Shown here: positions 1 to 8,552 of the stretch, piece after piece
How positions within the stretch are numbered: position 1 is the stretch's first letter
Layout of the letters: each line of letters starts with the position of its first letter
Origin: Streptomyces nojiriensis
GTDB taxonomy: Bacteria; Actinomycetota; Actinomycetes; Streptomycetales; Streptomycetaceae
Length of the DNA stretch: 64,000 bases
Assembly: GCF_017639205.1 (NCBI RefSeq)
Contig: NZ_CP071139.1
Location: 8,307,501-8,371,500 of the forward strand
Reading direction: 5' to 3'
The notes under the pieces: model-generated
The model's input: only the letters and a program-made list of their open reading frames with translations
Database searches by the model: none
Told to the model about the DNA's origin: nothing
Translations under genes and position numbers: made by a program

Positions 1-2683
1 AGGGGTCGGTACGGTCGCCGGCACCATGGCAGGCGAAGTGGGCGATGGCGCACTCCGGCAGGCGGTCGAGGACGGCGGCCAGGGTGGGAACACCGCTGCC
101 CGCAGGCCCGGGGGCCGTTTCCTCCGGGTCGCTTCCGGGCGCGGTCAGCAGGACGGGGCGGGGCAGGAGCGACCGGAGTCGGCCGGCTTCCTCCTGCACG
201 TACCGCAGCCGGCCGAGACCGGGGGTGGTCGGCATGGCGACGATCAGGGAACGGAGGCCGTCGGCGGTCCGGGGGCGGGGGCGCCTGGCATGGCGCAGGG
301 CCCGGACGGTGGGTGTGTAGGAGGAGATCACCCGGTCCAGGACCGTACGGCGCTGCGGGCCCTGGCCGGGGGTGGCGTGGAAGCCGGCGGCGTGCAGGGG
401 CAACAGCCCGAGGATGCCGCCGGGGGCCCACCACAGGCGTGGGAGGGGCTCCCCGTCCTGGTCGGGGCCGGCTGCGGGGAGCGCGTCGCCCAGTGCGGAG
501 AGGACCGGCTCGACGGCCGCCTCCCACAGCCACTCCAGGACCCGGCACAGCGACTGCTGGGCGGAGATCCGGTCGCCGTCGGACGCCATCGTTCCGGCCA
601 GCGCTCGGTAGAAGGTGTTCACCTGGCCGATGACGGCTTCTTCGGTGAGCCGGGGCAGCGGGCAGGAGGTGACGCCGTCGCGCGTGAGGAGGAGCGCGTC
701 GCTGCGGTAGCGGCTGACGTTGAACGTCACCACCGGGCCGTGCGCCGCTTCGGCCAGGAGGTCGTCGAGGGTGGGCGGCAGGCCGAAGGCGGTGAACCCC
801 TCACAGGCCCGGATGCGCGCCAGTACCGCCTCCAGCTCCTGCGCCAGGTGGTGGCGCTCGCGACCCGTCGCCGCGGTCCGGCCGGCGGCGCCGGGAGCGG
901 CCGCCTCGGCCTGCCCCTGGTCCAGCAGGTCGCGCAGCTCGCAGAAGCGCTCGGCGAGACCGGGGTGCTCGTCGTACAGATCGGTGAGATCGCTTCGGGT
1001 CTCCAGTGCCTGGGACAGGAGCACGGCACGTCCGGCCTCCGCGAGGCGCAGGGCCCGCGCCGGCCGTTCCCGCACGTCGACGGTGGGATCGTCGAGGGCC
1101 GTGGAGGCGGCTTCGGCGGCCAGCCCGGCGGAGACGCTGCCGAGGACGAACTGCTGGTCGCCGCGGTGCAGGCGACGCGGCGCCAATTCGGGCAGCATCA
1201 GCACCGCCTGCTCCAGGAGGCCGGCGGCCAGGGCCGGGTCCGAAGGCGCGGCCCAACGAGCCGCTTCCCGCGCCGTCATGATGCGCAGGCGGGGCGGGGC
1301 CGTCCGCTCCTCGACCGTCCGCCTCCACAGGGACAGCTGCTCCTGCCCGTCCCGCTGTGCCGGGCCGTCCCGCTCGGAACGCTTCCCCAAGGCGTCGCCG
1401 AGCACGGCTTCGTACGCGGCGCGCAGGGGATAGTCCTCGGGGACGATGCGCAGGGCGCCGCGGAGCGCCTCCACGGCCTCGTCCAGATCCGCCGGTGCTG
1501 CCGTGAGGCCGAACCGCCGGAGCAGGGCGCCGCCGAGTCCGAACAGGAGGATGGCCCGGTCGACATCGGGGTACTGGTCGGGAGCGACGCGGACGGCGGC
1601 CCGGGCCGACTCCACCGCTTCGTCCAGGTCGTTCGCCTCCCCGCTGTGTTCGAACCGCGTGAGCAGGACGAAGCTGAGTGCGGACAAGCCCTGGGCGCGA
1701 TCGTGACGGTCGCCGGGGGCGTCCCGGACGGCGGCACGGGTCAGCCGCACCGCCTCCTCGAGATCCTCCATGGCCCCGGTGCGCTCGAAGCGGGCTTTCA
1801 GGACGCCCCCGAGGACGGACCGGTACTTCACCTGGTCGGGATGGCCGGCGGGGGCCGTCCGGACGACGGTGCGGATCAGTTCCACCTCCTCGTCCAGATC
1901 CGGGAGAGCCGCCGTGCGCTCGAACCGCACGCCCAGGGCGAGGCTCAGGTGGTACATGCGGCTCACGCGCTCGGCATCGCCGTCGGAGGTGGCCCGGACG
2001 GCGGCCCGGAGCATCTCCACGGCCTCGTCGATGTCCGCCGGTGCCCCGCTGCGCTCGAACCGCGCCCTCAGGGCGAGGCCGAGGTTGGTCAGGTACACCG
2101 GCCGTCCGGGATCCTGATCGCTCACGGCCCGGACGGCGGCACGGACCGTCTCCACGGCCTCGTCCAGACCGGTGACGGCCGTCGTGTACGTGGCACGCAT
2201 CAGCAGAGCGATACCCAGGTTGGACAGCAGGGCGGCGCGGGCGGGATGGTCCTCGGGGAGGCTGTTCACGATGCGCCGGCACAGGCGCACGGCCTGCGCC
2301 TGGTCCTCCGGATCACCGGTGATCTGCGCCCTTCTCTGCACCGCCAGGGCAGCGGGGACCGCCCGCTCGGCGAGGGAGGTGAGGAGGGGCTCCGGGAGAG
2401 GCATCCGACCGGCGACGAAGCACGGCGTGAGCCAGTGGACCGCGAGGTTCTGCTCGGCCTCACGCTGTTGCGGACGCGTTCCGAACCGGGCTCGGTAGTG
2501 GTGCAGCCAGCCCATGGCGTACCGGGCTTCCAGGTCGTTCCCGTCGCCCGCGTCGCAGATCTTTCCCAGGGACCGGGATTCATCGAGCGCGGCCGGATCC
2601 AGGACCGCGGTCCCCTCGCCCGTGGAGGCCGCGTGGGCCACTCTGCTCCGGATCGAGGTCAGCAGGTCTTCCCGTTCCCCCAT
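1..2683 (-). CDS. CHAT-domain protein with TPR-like repeats (C-terminus cut by window edge)
   Basis: Minus-strand frame starting at an ATG at 2683 with a purine-rich site (GGGGGAGGG) just upstream; about 894 codons are visible and the end lies outside the window. From about residue 125 to 430 there are repeated 45-50 residue units of the pattern LGxALxxRFExTGxxxDLDEAVExxRAAV, which are TPR-like helical hairpins. The last 250 residues look like a CHAT (caspase-related peptidase) domain: a WWAPGG..LLPLHAAG stretch near residue 750 and HFACHG near residue 880, whose His would be the first catalytic residue. The expected Cys lies beyond position 1. CHAT-TPR proteins are known from actinobacterial signalling and conflict loci; the role here is inferred. 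It is divergent from the two genes on its right. Confidence 0.85.
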   Translation of the reverse strand, partial: MGEREDLLTSIRSRVAHAASTGEGTAVLDPAALDESRSLGKICDAGDGNDLEARYAMGWLHHYRARFGTRPQQREAEQNLAVHWLTPCFVAGRMPLPEPLLTSLAERAVPAALAVQRRAQITGDPEDQAQAVRLCRRIVNSLPEDHPARAALLSNLGIALLMRATYTTAVTGLDEAVETVRAAVRAVSDQDPGRPVYLTNLGLALRARFERSGAPADIDEAVEMLRAAVRATSDGDAERVSRMYHLSLALGVRFERTAALPDLDEEVELIRTVVRTAPAGHPDQVKYRSVLGGVLKARFERTGAMEDLEEAVRLTRAAVRDAPGDRHDRAQGLSALSFVLLTRFEHSGEANDLDEAVESARAAVRVAPDQYPDVDRAILLFGLGGALLRRFGLTAAPADLDEAVEALRGALRIVPEDYPLRAAYEAVLGDALGKRSERDGPAQRDGQEQLSLWRRTVEERTAPPRLRIMTAREAARWAAPSDPALAAGLLEQAVLMLPELAPRRLHRGDQQFVLGSVSAGLAAEAASTALDDPTVDVRERPARALRLAEAGRAVLLSQALETRSDLTDLYDEHPGLAERFCELRDLLDQGQAEAAAPGAAGRTAATGRERHHLAQELEAVLARIRACEGFTAFGLPPTLDDLLAEAAHGPVVTFNVSRYRSDALLLTRDGVTSCPLPRLTEEAVIGQVNTFYRALAGTMASDGDRISAQQSLCRVLEWLWEAAVEPVLSALGDALPAAGPDQDGEPLPRLWWAPGGILGLLPLHAAGFHATPGQGPQRRTVLDRVISSYTPTVRALRHARRPRPRTADGLRSLIVAMPTTPGLGRLRYVQEEAGRLRSLLPRPVLLTAPGSDPEETAPGPAGSGVPTLAAVLDRLPECAIAHFACHGAGDRTDP

Positions 2684-2808
2684 GCACCCTCCCCCGGCTG
2701 AAGATCCGTCAATGGGGATTCGATCAGCCTCAGTTGCCCACCTCGGCGGCCACATTCGGGGACCATGGTCGCACGCCGCACCGAACGGCGGGCTGGGAAC
2801 GGGGGCAT

Positions 2809-3201
2809 GTGGTGATCGAGGCGAACGGCGACCGCGACACGCGGCGGCGCGACGAAGTGGCCTACGTATGCGGACGGCTGGACCGCATCCGTGCGGACCT
2901 GGAGGCGCACGGAGCCGATGGTGCGGCGCCGCTGGAGGACCTGGCGGCGGCGTTGCGGGCCGGAACGGACCCCACCGCGCGGCTCGACGCGCTGCACGAG
3001 GCCCTGTTGGCGGCGGGTGACGCCGCCGGTGTCGGCGGCGGGGCCAGGGGATTGGACCCGATCGGGACCAGTGCGCCGGTCCCCGACGCGTGGGTGCTGC
3101 TGTGCCCGACGGGGCAGTGCTCGCGCTACTCCTGGCCCGACGGACCCGAGGCGCCGCGCTGTTCGATCGGCGATGAACCCCTGCGCAGAGAGCGCCTGTA
3201 G
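2809..3201 (+). CDS. Small hypothetical protein with a Cys-containing tail, partner of the CHAT gene
   Basis: About 130 residues. I chose the GTG at 2809 (GTG at 2812 also fits) because GGGGG precedes it; an in-frame upstream start at 2734 would add 25 unsupported residues. The N-terminal part is helical and charged (RRDEVAYVCGRLDRIRADLEAHG, split here as two helices). The C-terminus has a compact pattern CPTGQCSRYSWPDG followed about ten residues later by one more Cys and a DEPL motif, which could bind a metal. It ends two bases before the next gene, so the two are probably co-transcribed, and it is divergent from the CHAT gene. Family and function are not recognised. It resembles the small accessory proteins found beside CHAT genes, but that is inference. 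Confidence 0.7.
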   Translation: MVIEANGDRDTRRRDEVAYVCGRLDRIRADLEAHGADGAAPLEDLAAALRAGTDPTARLDALHEALLAAGDAAGVGGGARGLDPIGTSAPVPDAWVLLCPTGQCSRYSWPDGPEAPRCSIGDEPLRRERL

Positions 3202-3203
3202 CG

Positions 3204-4151
3204 GTGACCGGGTTCCTCACCGCCCTCGGCCAGAAACTCGCCGAGCGCTGGTTGACACTGCTGGTCCTGCCGGGCGCGCTGTTCCTGTGTACCGCCGCCG
3301 TCGCCCGCGCCCTCGGCCAGGCCCACGCCCTGGACCACCGCCGTCTCGTCGGCCGGATCACCGACTGGGCCCAGGCGCCCGCCGTGAGCGGTGTCGGCGG
3401 TCAGGTCGTCCTGCTCGCCGCGGTCCTCGCCCTCGCGGCGGCGACCGGTCTGGCCGCCCAATGGCTGGGCACGGTGGTGCTGCGCACGGTACTGGCCGCC
3501 GACTGGCGCACCTGGCCGAGCCCTCTGCGGCAGTGGGCCCAGGCGGCCGTCACCCGCCGCCACACCCGCTGGAGCGCCGCCGCGACCGCGTACCGGCAGC
3601 AGCGTGATGCCGACGCCCGGGCCCTGGCCCTCCAGGGGCGCCGGGCCGACGCGGCGCCACGCCGGGCCTTCCACGATGCGATGCGCGCGATCGCCGCCGA
3701 AGCACCGGACCGGCCCACCTGGAGCGGTGACCGCGTCCACGCCGTCGCCGTACGCCTGGACCGTGATCACCACTTGGACCTGCCCACTCTGTGGCCCTAC
3801 CTGTGGCTCACCCTGCCCGAGACGACCCGCGCCGAGATCACCACGGCGGAACAGGCCCTCACCCGCGCCGCCACCCTCGGGGGCTGGGCACTGCTGTACG
3901 CCCCGCTCGCGGTCTGGTGGTGGCCCGCCGCCCCGCTCGCCGCCGCCCTCGCGCTGACCGTCCGCCACCGCATCCGTGCCGCGGTCGACGTCTACGCCCA
4001 GCTCCTGGAAGCGGCCGTCCGCCTCCACTGCGCCGATCTGGCGACCCACCTCGGCTCCCTCGGCACCGGCCCGGAAGCCTTCACCGTGGGCGATTCCCTC
4101 ACCCGGCAACTCCGCACCGGCACACCCCTGCCACGGGGTGACACGGCCTAG
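3204..4151 (+). CDS. Multi-pass membrane protein of unknown function next to CHAT gene
   Basis: GTG start at 3204, two bases after the previous stop; 315 residues. Hydrophobic segments lie at about residues 16-37 (LTLLVLPGALFLC), 67-97 (VVLLAAVLALAAATGLAAQWL) and 229-253 (ALLYAPLAVWWWPAAPLAAAL), with a long charged, Arg-rich cytoplasmic-type middle region of about 125 residues. No catalytic motif is seen. Its position in an apparent operon with the small Cys-tailed protein, opposite a CHAT/TPR gene, makes it a candidate membrane effector or anchor for that locus; this is inference from context only. Its stop codon overlaps the stop of the convergent TetR gene. Confidence 0.75.
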   Translation: MTGFLTALGQKLAERWLTLLVLPGALFLCTAAVARALGQAHALDHRRLVGRITDWAQAPAVSGVGGQVVLLAAVLALAAATGLAAQWLGTVVLRTVLAADWRTWPSPLRQWAQAAVTRRHTRWSAAATAYRQQRDADARALALQGRRADAAPRRAFHDAMRAIAAEAPDRPTWSGDRVHAVAVRLDRDHHLDLPTLWPYLWLTLPETTRAEITTAEQALTRAATLGGWALLYAPLAVWWWPAAPLAAALALTVRHRIRAAVDVYAQLLEAAVRLHCADLATHLGSLGTGPEAFTVGDSLTRQLRTGTPLPRGDTA

Positions 4152-4789
4152 GAGCGCGGCTCGGGACCGACCGGGCCGAGGCCTGCGAGCAGGACGTCGA
4201 GGGCGAGGTCGGTCGCCTCCTCCAGCGGCGTGTCGTCGAGGAGGGAGCCGACGGCCAGGGCCGCGAGGCCGTGCACCACGGAGAAGGAGACCTGGGCGAG
4301 CCGGGCCGGGTCGCCCGCCCGTACGACACCCTCCTGCTGGGCGAGGGAGATCAGTTCGGCGGCGATGTCCAGGCTCCGGTGGCCGAGCTCGCGGAGCTCG
4401 GCGCTGGAGTCGTCGGCGTGCTTGGCCGTGAACATCAGGCTCAGCAGCGGGGCGTGCGCGACGGCGAAGCCGACGTACGCCCGGCCCATGCGCGCGAGCC
4501 GGGCGGTGACGGGGCCCGGTTCGTCCACGGCGGCCCGCAGGCGTGCGTTGAGCCGGGTGAAGCCGCCCACGGCGAGCGCGTCCAGCAGGGCCTGCCGGTC
4601 GCGGAAGTGGCGGCCCGGCGCCGCGTGGCTGACGCCGAGGTCCCGCGCGAGCGCGCGGAGGGAGAGGCTGTCCGCCCCCGCGGTCGCGAGTACGTCTTCG
4701 GCGCGCGCCAGCAGGGCCTCCCTGAGATTGCCGTGGTGATAGGGCGCATCGGCGTCGGCCAAGGCGGTCTCCTCCGTCGATGTTGTCAT
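4148..4789 (-). CDS. TetR/AcrR family transcriptional repressor
   Basis: About 213 residues from the ATG at 4789; an in-frame ATG at 4798 would add three residues. The N-terminal HTH is clear (HHGNLREALLARAEDVL, then LSLRALARDLGVSHAAPGRHF), the usual TetR helix-turn-helix with a recognition helix around residues 45-60. The C-terminal half is a WHG/TetR_C type ligand-binding region. It is divergent from the short-chain dehydrogenase gene at 4863 with only 73 bases between the starts. A perfect inverted repeat lies over its own start codon and the dehydrogenase -35 box, so autorepression and repression of the dehydrogenase is the likely arrangement. The ligand is unknown. Confidence 0.92.
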   Translation of the reverse strand: MTTSTEETALADADAPYHHGNLREALLARAEDVLATAGADSLSLRALARDLGVSHAAPGRHFRDRQALLDALAVGGFTRLNARLRAAVDEPGPVTARLARMGRAYVGFAVAHAPLLSLMFTAKHADDSSAELRELGHRSLDIAAELISLAQQEGVVRAGDPARLAQVSFSVVHGLAALAVGSLLDDTPLEEATDLALDVLLAGLGPVGPEPRS

Positions 4790-4795
4790 TGACAA
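4783..4795. promoter_or_regulatory. Putative TetR operator (inverted repeat)
   Basis: TTGTCA-T-TGACAA, a perfect 6-bp inverted repeat with a one-base spacer. It overlaps the TetR start codon on one strand and the TTGACA -35 box of the divergent dehydrogenase promoter on the other, as expected for a site that shuts off both genes. Confidence 0.6.
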
Positions 4796-4817
4796 CAATG
4801 TTTGCTCTGTCTACATT
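4789..4817 (+). promoter_or_regulatory. Sigma-70 type promoter of the dehydrogenase gene
   Basis: TTGACA at 4789-4794, a 17-base spacer, then TACATT at 4812-4817. This is a near-consensus housekeeping promoter, about 45 bases upstream of the ATG at 4863. Confidence 0.6.
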
Positions 4818-4862
4818 CAAGTATCGACCATCGACCGGAGTCCCGGAACGGAGCGCCGACCC

Positions 4863-5651
4863 ATGTCTATGACATACCGCGGAACCACAGCCCTGATCAC
4901 CGGGGCGAGTGCAGGCCTCGGCGTCGAGTTCGCCCGGCAGTGGGCCGAGCGCGGAGCGGACGTCGTCCTCGTCGCCCGGCGCGTCGACCGGCTGGAGGAG
5001 CTGGCGGCGGACCTGGAGCGCCGGTACGGGGTCACGGCCCGCCCGATCGCCGCGGACCTCGCCCGGCCCGGCGCCGCGGCGGCGCTGCGCGCGGAGCTCG
5101 ACGAACTCGGCGTACCGGTCCACACGCTGGTCAACAACGCGGGCTTCGGCACCCACGGCCCCTTCGCCGGCGAGGACCCCACCCGGATCAGCGAGATGAT
5201 CCAGCTCAACGTGCTCGCGGTCACGGAGCTGACCAGGGAGTTCCTGCCCGGCCTGACGGCCGACGGCCGGGGCGCCCTCGTCACCGTCGCCAGCGCGGCC
5301 GCCTACCAGCCGACCCCGGCGATGGCGGTCTACGGCGCCACGAAGGCCTTCGTCCTGAACTTCACCGAGGCCGTCGCGTACGAGACGCGCGCCTCCTCCC
5401 TGCGGGTGCTCGCCGTCTCGCCGGGGCCGGTCCGCACCGAGTTCTTCGACGTCGTCGGCAGCCGGGACGCGGCCGTGGGCCGGATGGCCACCCCGGAGCA
5501 GGTCGTCACCGCGACGCGCCGGGCACTGGAACGCGGCAAGACGCCGCCCAGCATCGTCGTCGGCCTCGGCAACCGGCTCTCCGCCACGGCGTCCGCGCTC
5601 GCCCCCCGCCGCCTCGCACTGACCGTGGCGGGTCGCGCGCTCAAGGCGTGA
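4863..5651 (+). CDS. Short-chain dehydrogenase/reductase (SDR)
   Basis: 262 residues, the usual length of classical SDRs; ATG at 4863 with GGAG nine bases upstream. Cofactor-binding TGASAGLG lies near residue 14, NNAG near residue 90, the catalytic Ser in VASAAAYQP and the YGATK catalytic Tyr/Lys pair near residue 158. An Arg-Arg after the second beta strand (VARRVDRL) suggests NADP(H) preference. The family reduces or oxidises carbonyl/hydroxyl groups; the substrate is not predictable. It is controlled by the divergent TetR gene according to the operator and promoter overlap, which suggests induction by a small molecule it may metabolise. A strong terminator follows. Confidence 0.93.
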   Translation: MSMTYRGTTALITGASAGLGVEFARQWAERGADVVLVARRVDRLEELAADLERRYGVTARPIAADLARPGAAAALRAELDELGVPVHTLVNNAGFGTHGPFAGEDPTRISEMIQLNVLAVTELTREFLPGLTADGRGALVTVASAAAYQPTPAMAVYGATKAFVLNFTEAVAYETRASSLRVLAVSPGPVRTEFFDVVGSRDAAVGRMATPEQVVTATRRALERGKTPPSIVVGLGNRLSATASALAPRRLALTVAGRALKA

Positions 5652-5691
5652 CCGGTCGCGGAACACCGGCGTCCGCAGGGCGCACCCGAGC

Positions 5692-5735
5692 ACCGGAGGG
5701 CGGGCCGTCACAGGGGTGACGGCCCGCCCTCCGGT
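5692..5735. terminator. Bidirectional hairpin terminator
   Basis: A perfect 20-bp stem (5692-5711 with 5716-5735) and a 4-base AGGG loop, followed by ATTT. It sits between the end of the dehydrogenase gene and the end of the convergent secreted-protein gene. Confidence 0.8.
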
Positions 5736-5753
5736 ATTTCACGCGGGACCGGC

Positions 5754-6188
5754 CTACCAGGCGGCGCGGCAGTTCAGCAGCTTGGTGGTGCCGACCTTGC
5801 GGTCGCAGGCATAGGCCTTCACGTCCTTCTTGTTCTTGAAGGTCCAGCTCCTCGTGCCGTTGACCACCGCCACGTGGTTCGTCACCTTGTGCCAGGCGCC
5901 GTCCTTCCAGTCCTGGTAGGCGAGGGCCAGGACGGCCTCGTAGCCGTCACCCGCCACCTTGTCCTTGGCCGTGGCGCCCTGGAACGACCCGGAGTAGAGC
6001 TTCTCGCCGGTCCCCGGGATCGTTCCCGACACGTGGTACTCGTAGGTGCCGCTGATCTCAGCCTTGCCACTGGCGGAGGTCTTGTTGAAGCCGACGGTGG
6101 CCGCGCTCGCGGTGCCCGCCAGCCCGATGACGAGTGCCGAGGCGACTGCGGAGGCTCCGACGAGCGTGCGCTTCACAGAAGTGGTCAT
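5754..6188 (-). CDS. Secreted hypothetical protein with signal peptide
   Basis: 144 residues from the ATG at 6188 (AAAGG about 12 bases upstream). A classical Sec signal peptide is visible: MTTSVKR charged start, hydrophobic core ALVIGLAG, cleavage near TASAATVG. The mature part is about 112 residues, rich in Lys, Tyr, Gly and Thr, with beta-strand-like repeats (GTYEYHVSGTIPGTG, AVLALAYQDWKDGAW, TRSWTFKNKKDVKAY) and two Cys near the C-terminus (YACDRK and LNCRAAW) that could form a disulfide. No enzyme motif is seen and the family is not recognised. A small extracellular beta protein is likely. It is monocistronic, with the shared terminator downstream. Confidence 0.8.
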   Translation of the reverse strand: MTTSVKRTLVGASAVASALVIGLAGTASAATVGFNKTSASGKAEISGTYEYHVSGTIPGTGEKLYSGSFQGATAKDKVAGDGYEAVLALAYQDWKDGAWHKVTNHVAVVNGTRSWTFKNKKDVKAYACDRKVGTTKLLNCRAAW

Positions 6189-6451
6189 GGCGGTGTCTGC
6201 CTTTCTCAGGGAACCGGAAGTCGGTGGGTGCGCCGCCGCCGCGGTGAGCTCCGGCGGCCGGCCGGACAGAACGCTAGGCGGGCCGGCGGCCGCCCGGCGG
6301 CACGCACCGGGATGATTCGGTTCTCCACCCGGTGCGGGTGGCGGGCGTCCTCCCTGCAACTGCGGCGGTAGCCGGACCCTGCGGGAGCGGCAGGGCCCGG
6401 TCCTGCGGCAGGCCCATGGCCCGGCCGCCCGGCGGCCCGTAGGCTGCGCCG

Positions 6452-7745
6452 ATGCACGCTGGATCGGGATTCCTCGAAAGGCTCGGGGGACGGTACCGGC
6501 CGTCGGCCGTCGACTTGTTGCTCGCGCTGGGCTACATCGGCGCCGGGCTGTTGCTGGGGCAGGAGCAGCCACCGGCCGGATGGCGGTCCATGGACGGGCC
6601 GGGGGCGGCCCTGACCGCCCTGGTGGGTCTGGTCATGGTGGCCCGCCACATCGCGCCCGTCGCGGTGTTCGCCGCCGGCAGTGCGTTATGGGTCCTGTTC
6701 ATCGCCTGCGGGTACTGGCCGGTGGTCAACTCGATGCCCCCGCTGCTGGCCCTGTACACGGTGGCGGCGACCCGTCGCCCCCGAACCGCTGTCGTGTGCA
6801 CGGCCGTTGTGGCAGGAGCGTGGCTGTACGCCGGGATCGGCAACATCGAGCACAGCTCCATGCCGACCGTCCTCGCCCAGGCGGTCCTGTTCCCGGCCGT
6901 CGTCCTCGTCGTCGGGCGCGGCTCGGGAGCACTCGCCGAACGGAACAGGCAGTTCGCCGAACTGACCCTCCAACTGCGCAGGCAGCAGGAGGAGAACGCA
7001 CGCCGGGCCCTCACGGAGGAGCGGGTGCGCATCGCGCGGGAACTGCACGACGTGGTCGCACACCACATGTCGGTGATCTCCCTCCAGGCCGGCATGGCCT
7101 CGTACGTCTTCCCCACGGACCCGGCGGCGAGCCGGCGGGCCCTGGACACCATCGCCGACACCAGCAGGGAGGCACTGGAGGAGATGCGCCGGATGCTCGT
7201 ACTCCTGCGCGTCGGCCAGGAAGGACAGCCGGACGGGCAGCGGGACGGACAGGGGGGACGGACAGGGGGAGGACGGCGGCGGCGCCGCCCACGCCCCGGC
7301 CCCCGGGCTCGACCTGCTCGACAGGCTGCTGGAGCGGGTGCGGGGCGCGGGGGTCGAGGCCACCATGGAGATCGCGGCATCCCCGGTCCGCCTTCCGCAG
7401 GGGATGGCCCTGTGCGTCTACCGAGTGGTCCAGGAAGCACTGACGAATGTGCTCAAGCACGCGGGACCGACCAGGGCGGCCGTGACCATCCGTTACGAAC
7501 GCCGCACCATCGTGGTGTGCGTGACGGACGAAGGCGACGGCACGTTCCGGCCAAACAAGGAGATGTCACCTGGTCACGGCTTGATCGGCATGAGGGAGCG
7601 CGCGAAGATCTACGGCGGGTCGGTCACCGCCGGCCCCCGCGCCCTCGGTGGATTCGAGGTACGGCTCACCCTTCCGGCGCCCACCACCAGTGACCGGCCG
7701 GGCGGCCTCCCGGCCCCGGGCACCGGGGACGTCCCTATCCGATGA
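6452..7745 (+). pseudogene. NarL-type sensor histidine kinase, frameshifted at a G6 tract
   Basis: The N-terminal part (from ATG 6452) has four to five hydrophobic segments, then a HisKA_3 dimerisation domain with the phosphoacceptor His in RIARELHDVVAHH near residue 207. Around 7252-7257 (six G) the reading frame must change by one base. In the next frame the linker DGQGDGQGEDGGG leads into LDLLDRLLERV and a HATPase_c domain with N box (VQEALTNVLKHA), DEGDG and GHGLIGMRERA. With one G fewer the gene reads through as a normal kinase of about 430 residues. As written, the product would be membrane plus His domain with a nonsense basic tail and no ATPase. The cognate regulator follows 15 bases downstream and is intact. 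A sequencing error, a real mutation or slippage are all possible. Confidence 0.85.
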
Positions 7746-7760
7746 GGACCGAATTCCCCG

Positions 7761-8477
7761 ATGCCCACGGTACTGGTCGTCGACGATCAACTGCTCATCC
7801 GTGCCGGCCTGGTGTCCCTGCTGAACGCCGCGCCCGGGCTGTCCGTGGCCGGCGAGGCGCGCGACGGGGAGGAAGCCGTCCGGCTGGCCGAGGCCACCGC
7901 ACCCGATGTCATCCTCATGGACCTGCGGATGCCCGGCACCGACGGCATCACCGCGACGCGGCGCATCCTCCGGCGCGCGGGCGACACGGGTGACACACCG
8001 CCGAGGATCCTGGTGCTGACCACCTTCGACCTCGACGAGTACGTCTACAACGCGCTGCGTGCGGGCGCCTGCGGGTTCCTGCTCAAGGAAACGCCTCCCG
8101 AGCGCCTGGTCGCCGCCGTCCACACCGTCGCCTCGGGCGACATGCTCTTCGCGCCGACCGTCACCAGGCGCCTGATCGAGGCGTACCGCCCCGGGCCGAC
8201 CCCGCCGGAGGTGATCGCCCCGGAATGGCACACCGTGACCGGCCGTGAGCGCGACGTCCTGCGTCTCGTCGCCACGGGCGCGACGAACACGGAAGTCGCC
8301 CGGCAGCTCTTCATCAGCGAAGCCACCGTCAAGACCCACCTCAACCGCGCGATGGCCAAGCTCGGTCTCTCCAGCCGCGCCCAGGTCGTCGTCTTCGCCT
8401 ACGAGACGGCGCTCGTGACGCCCGGTGGCCCGACGGGCCTGCCCGGCTCCGGCCCCGCCGCGGGCGGGCCGGACTGA
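7761..8477 (+). CDS. NarL/FixJ family response regulator
   Basis: 238 residues from the ATG at 7761. The receiver domain occupies residues 1-120 with the acidic pair in VVDDQ, the phospho-acceptor Asp in ILMDLRMPG near residue 54, Thr in LVLTTFD and Lys in LLKE. A LuxR-type HTH follows at about 155-215 (LTGREXDVL-like TGRERDVLRLVATGATNTEVARQ, then EATVKTHLNRAMAKLG; written here in two parts). It lies directly after the kinase gene and was presumably co-transcribed with it, so it should take phosphate from that kinase. With the kinase frameshifted, it may be unphosphorylated or served by another donor. Confidence 0.95.
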   Translation: MPTVLVVDDQLLIRAGLVSLLNAAPGLSVAGEARDGEEAVRLAEATAPDVILMDLRMPGTDGITATRRILRRAGDTGDTPPRILVLTTFDLDEYVYNALRAGACGFLLKETPPERLVAAVHTVASGDMLFAPTVTRRLIEAYRPGPTPPEVIAPEWHTVTGRERDVLRLVATGATNTEVARQLFISEATVKTHLNRAMAKLGLSSRAQVVVFAYETALVTPGGPTGLPGSGPAAGGPD

Positions 8478-8552
8478 GCGTCCGGGGGAGTCCCGCGCAC
8501 AGCGGCCTCCCCGCCCCCACAATGGAGGCCGGCGAGCGTGAGGGGAGCGGGC

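Noticed and set aside
26..2701. Long plus-strand open frame opposite the CHAT gene
   Set aside because: Antisense to a TPR/CHAT protein with clear motifs; its translation is repetitive, Gly/Arg-rich and has no family resemblance. High GC makes such frames common.
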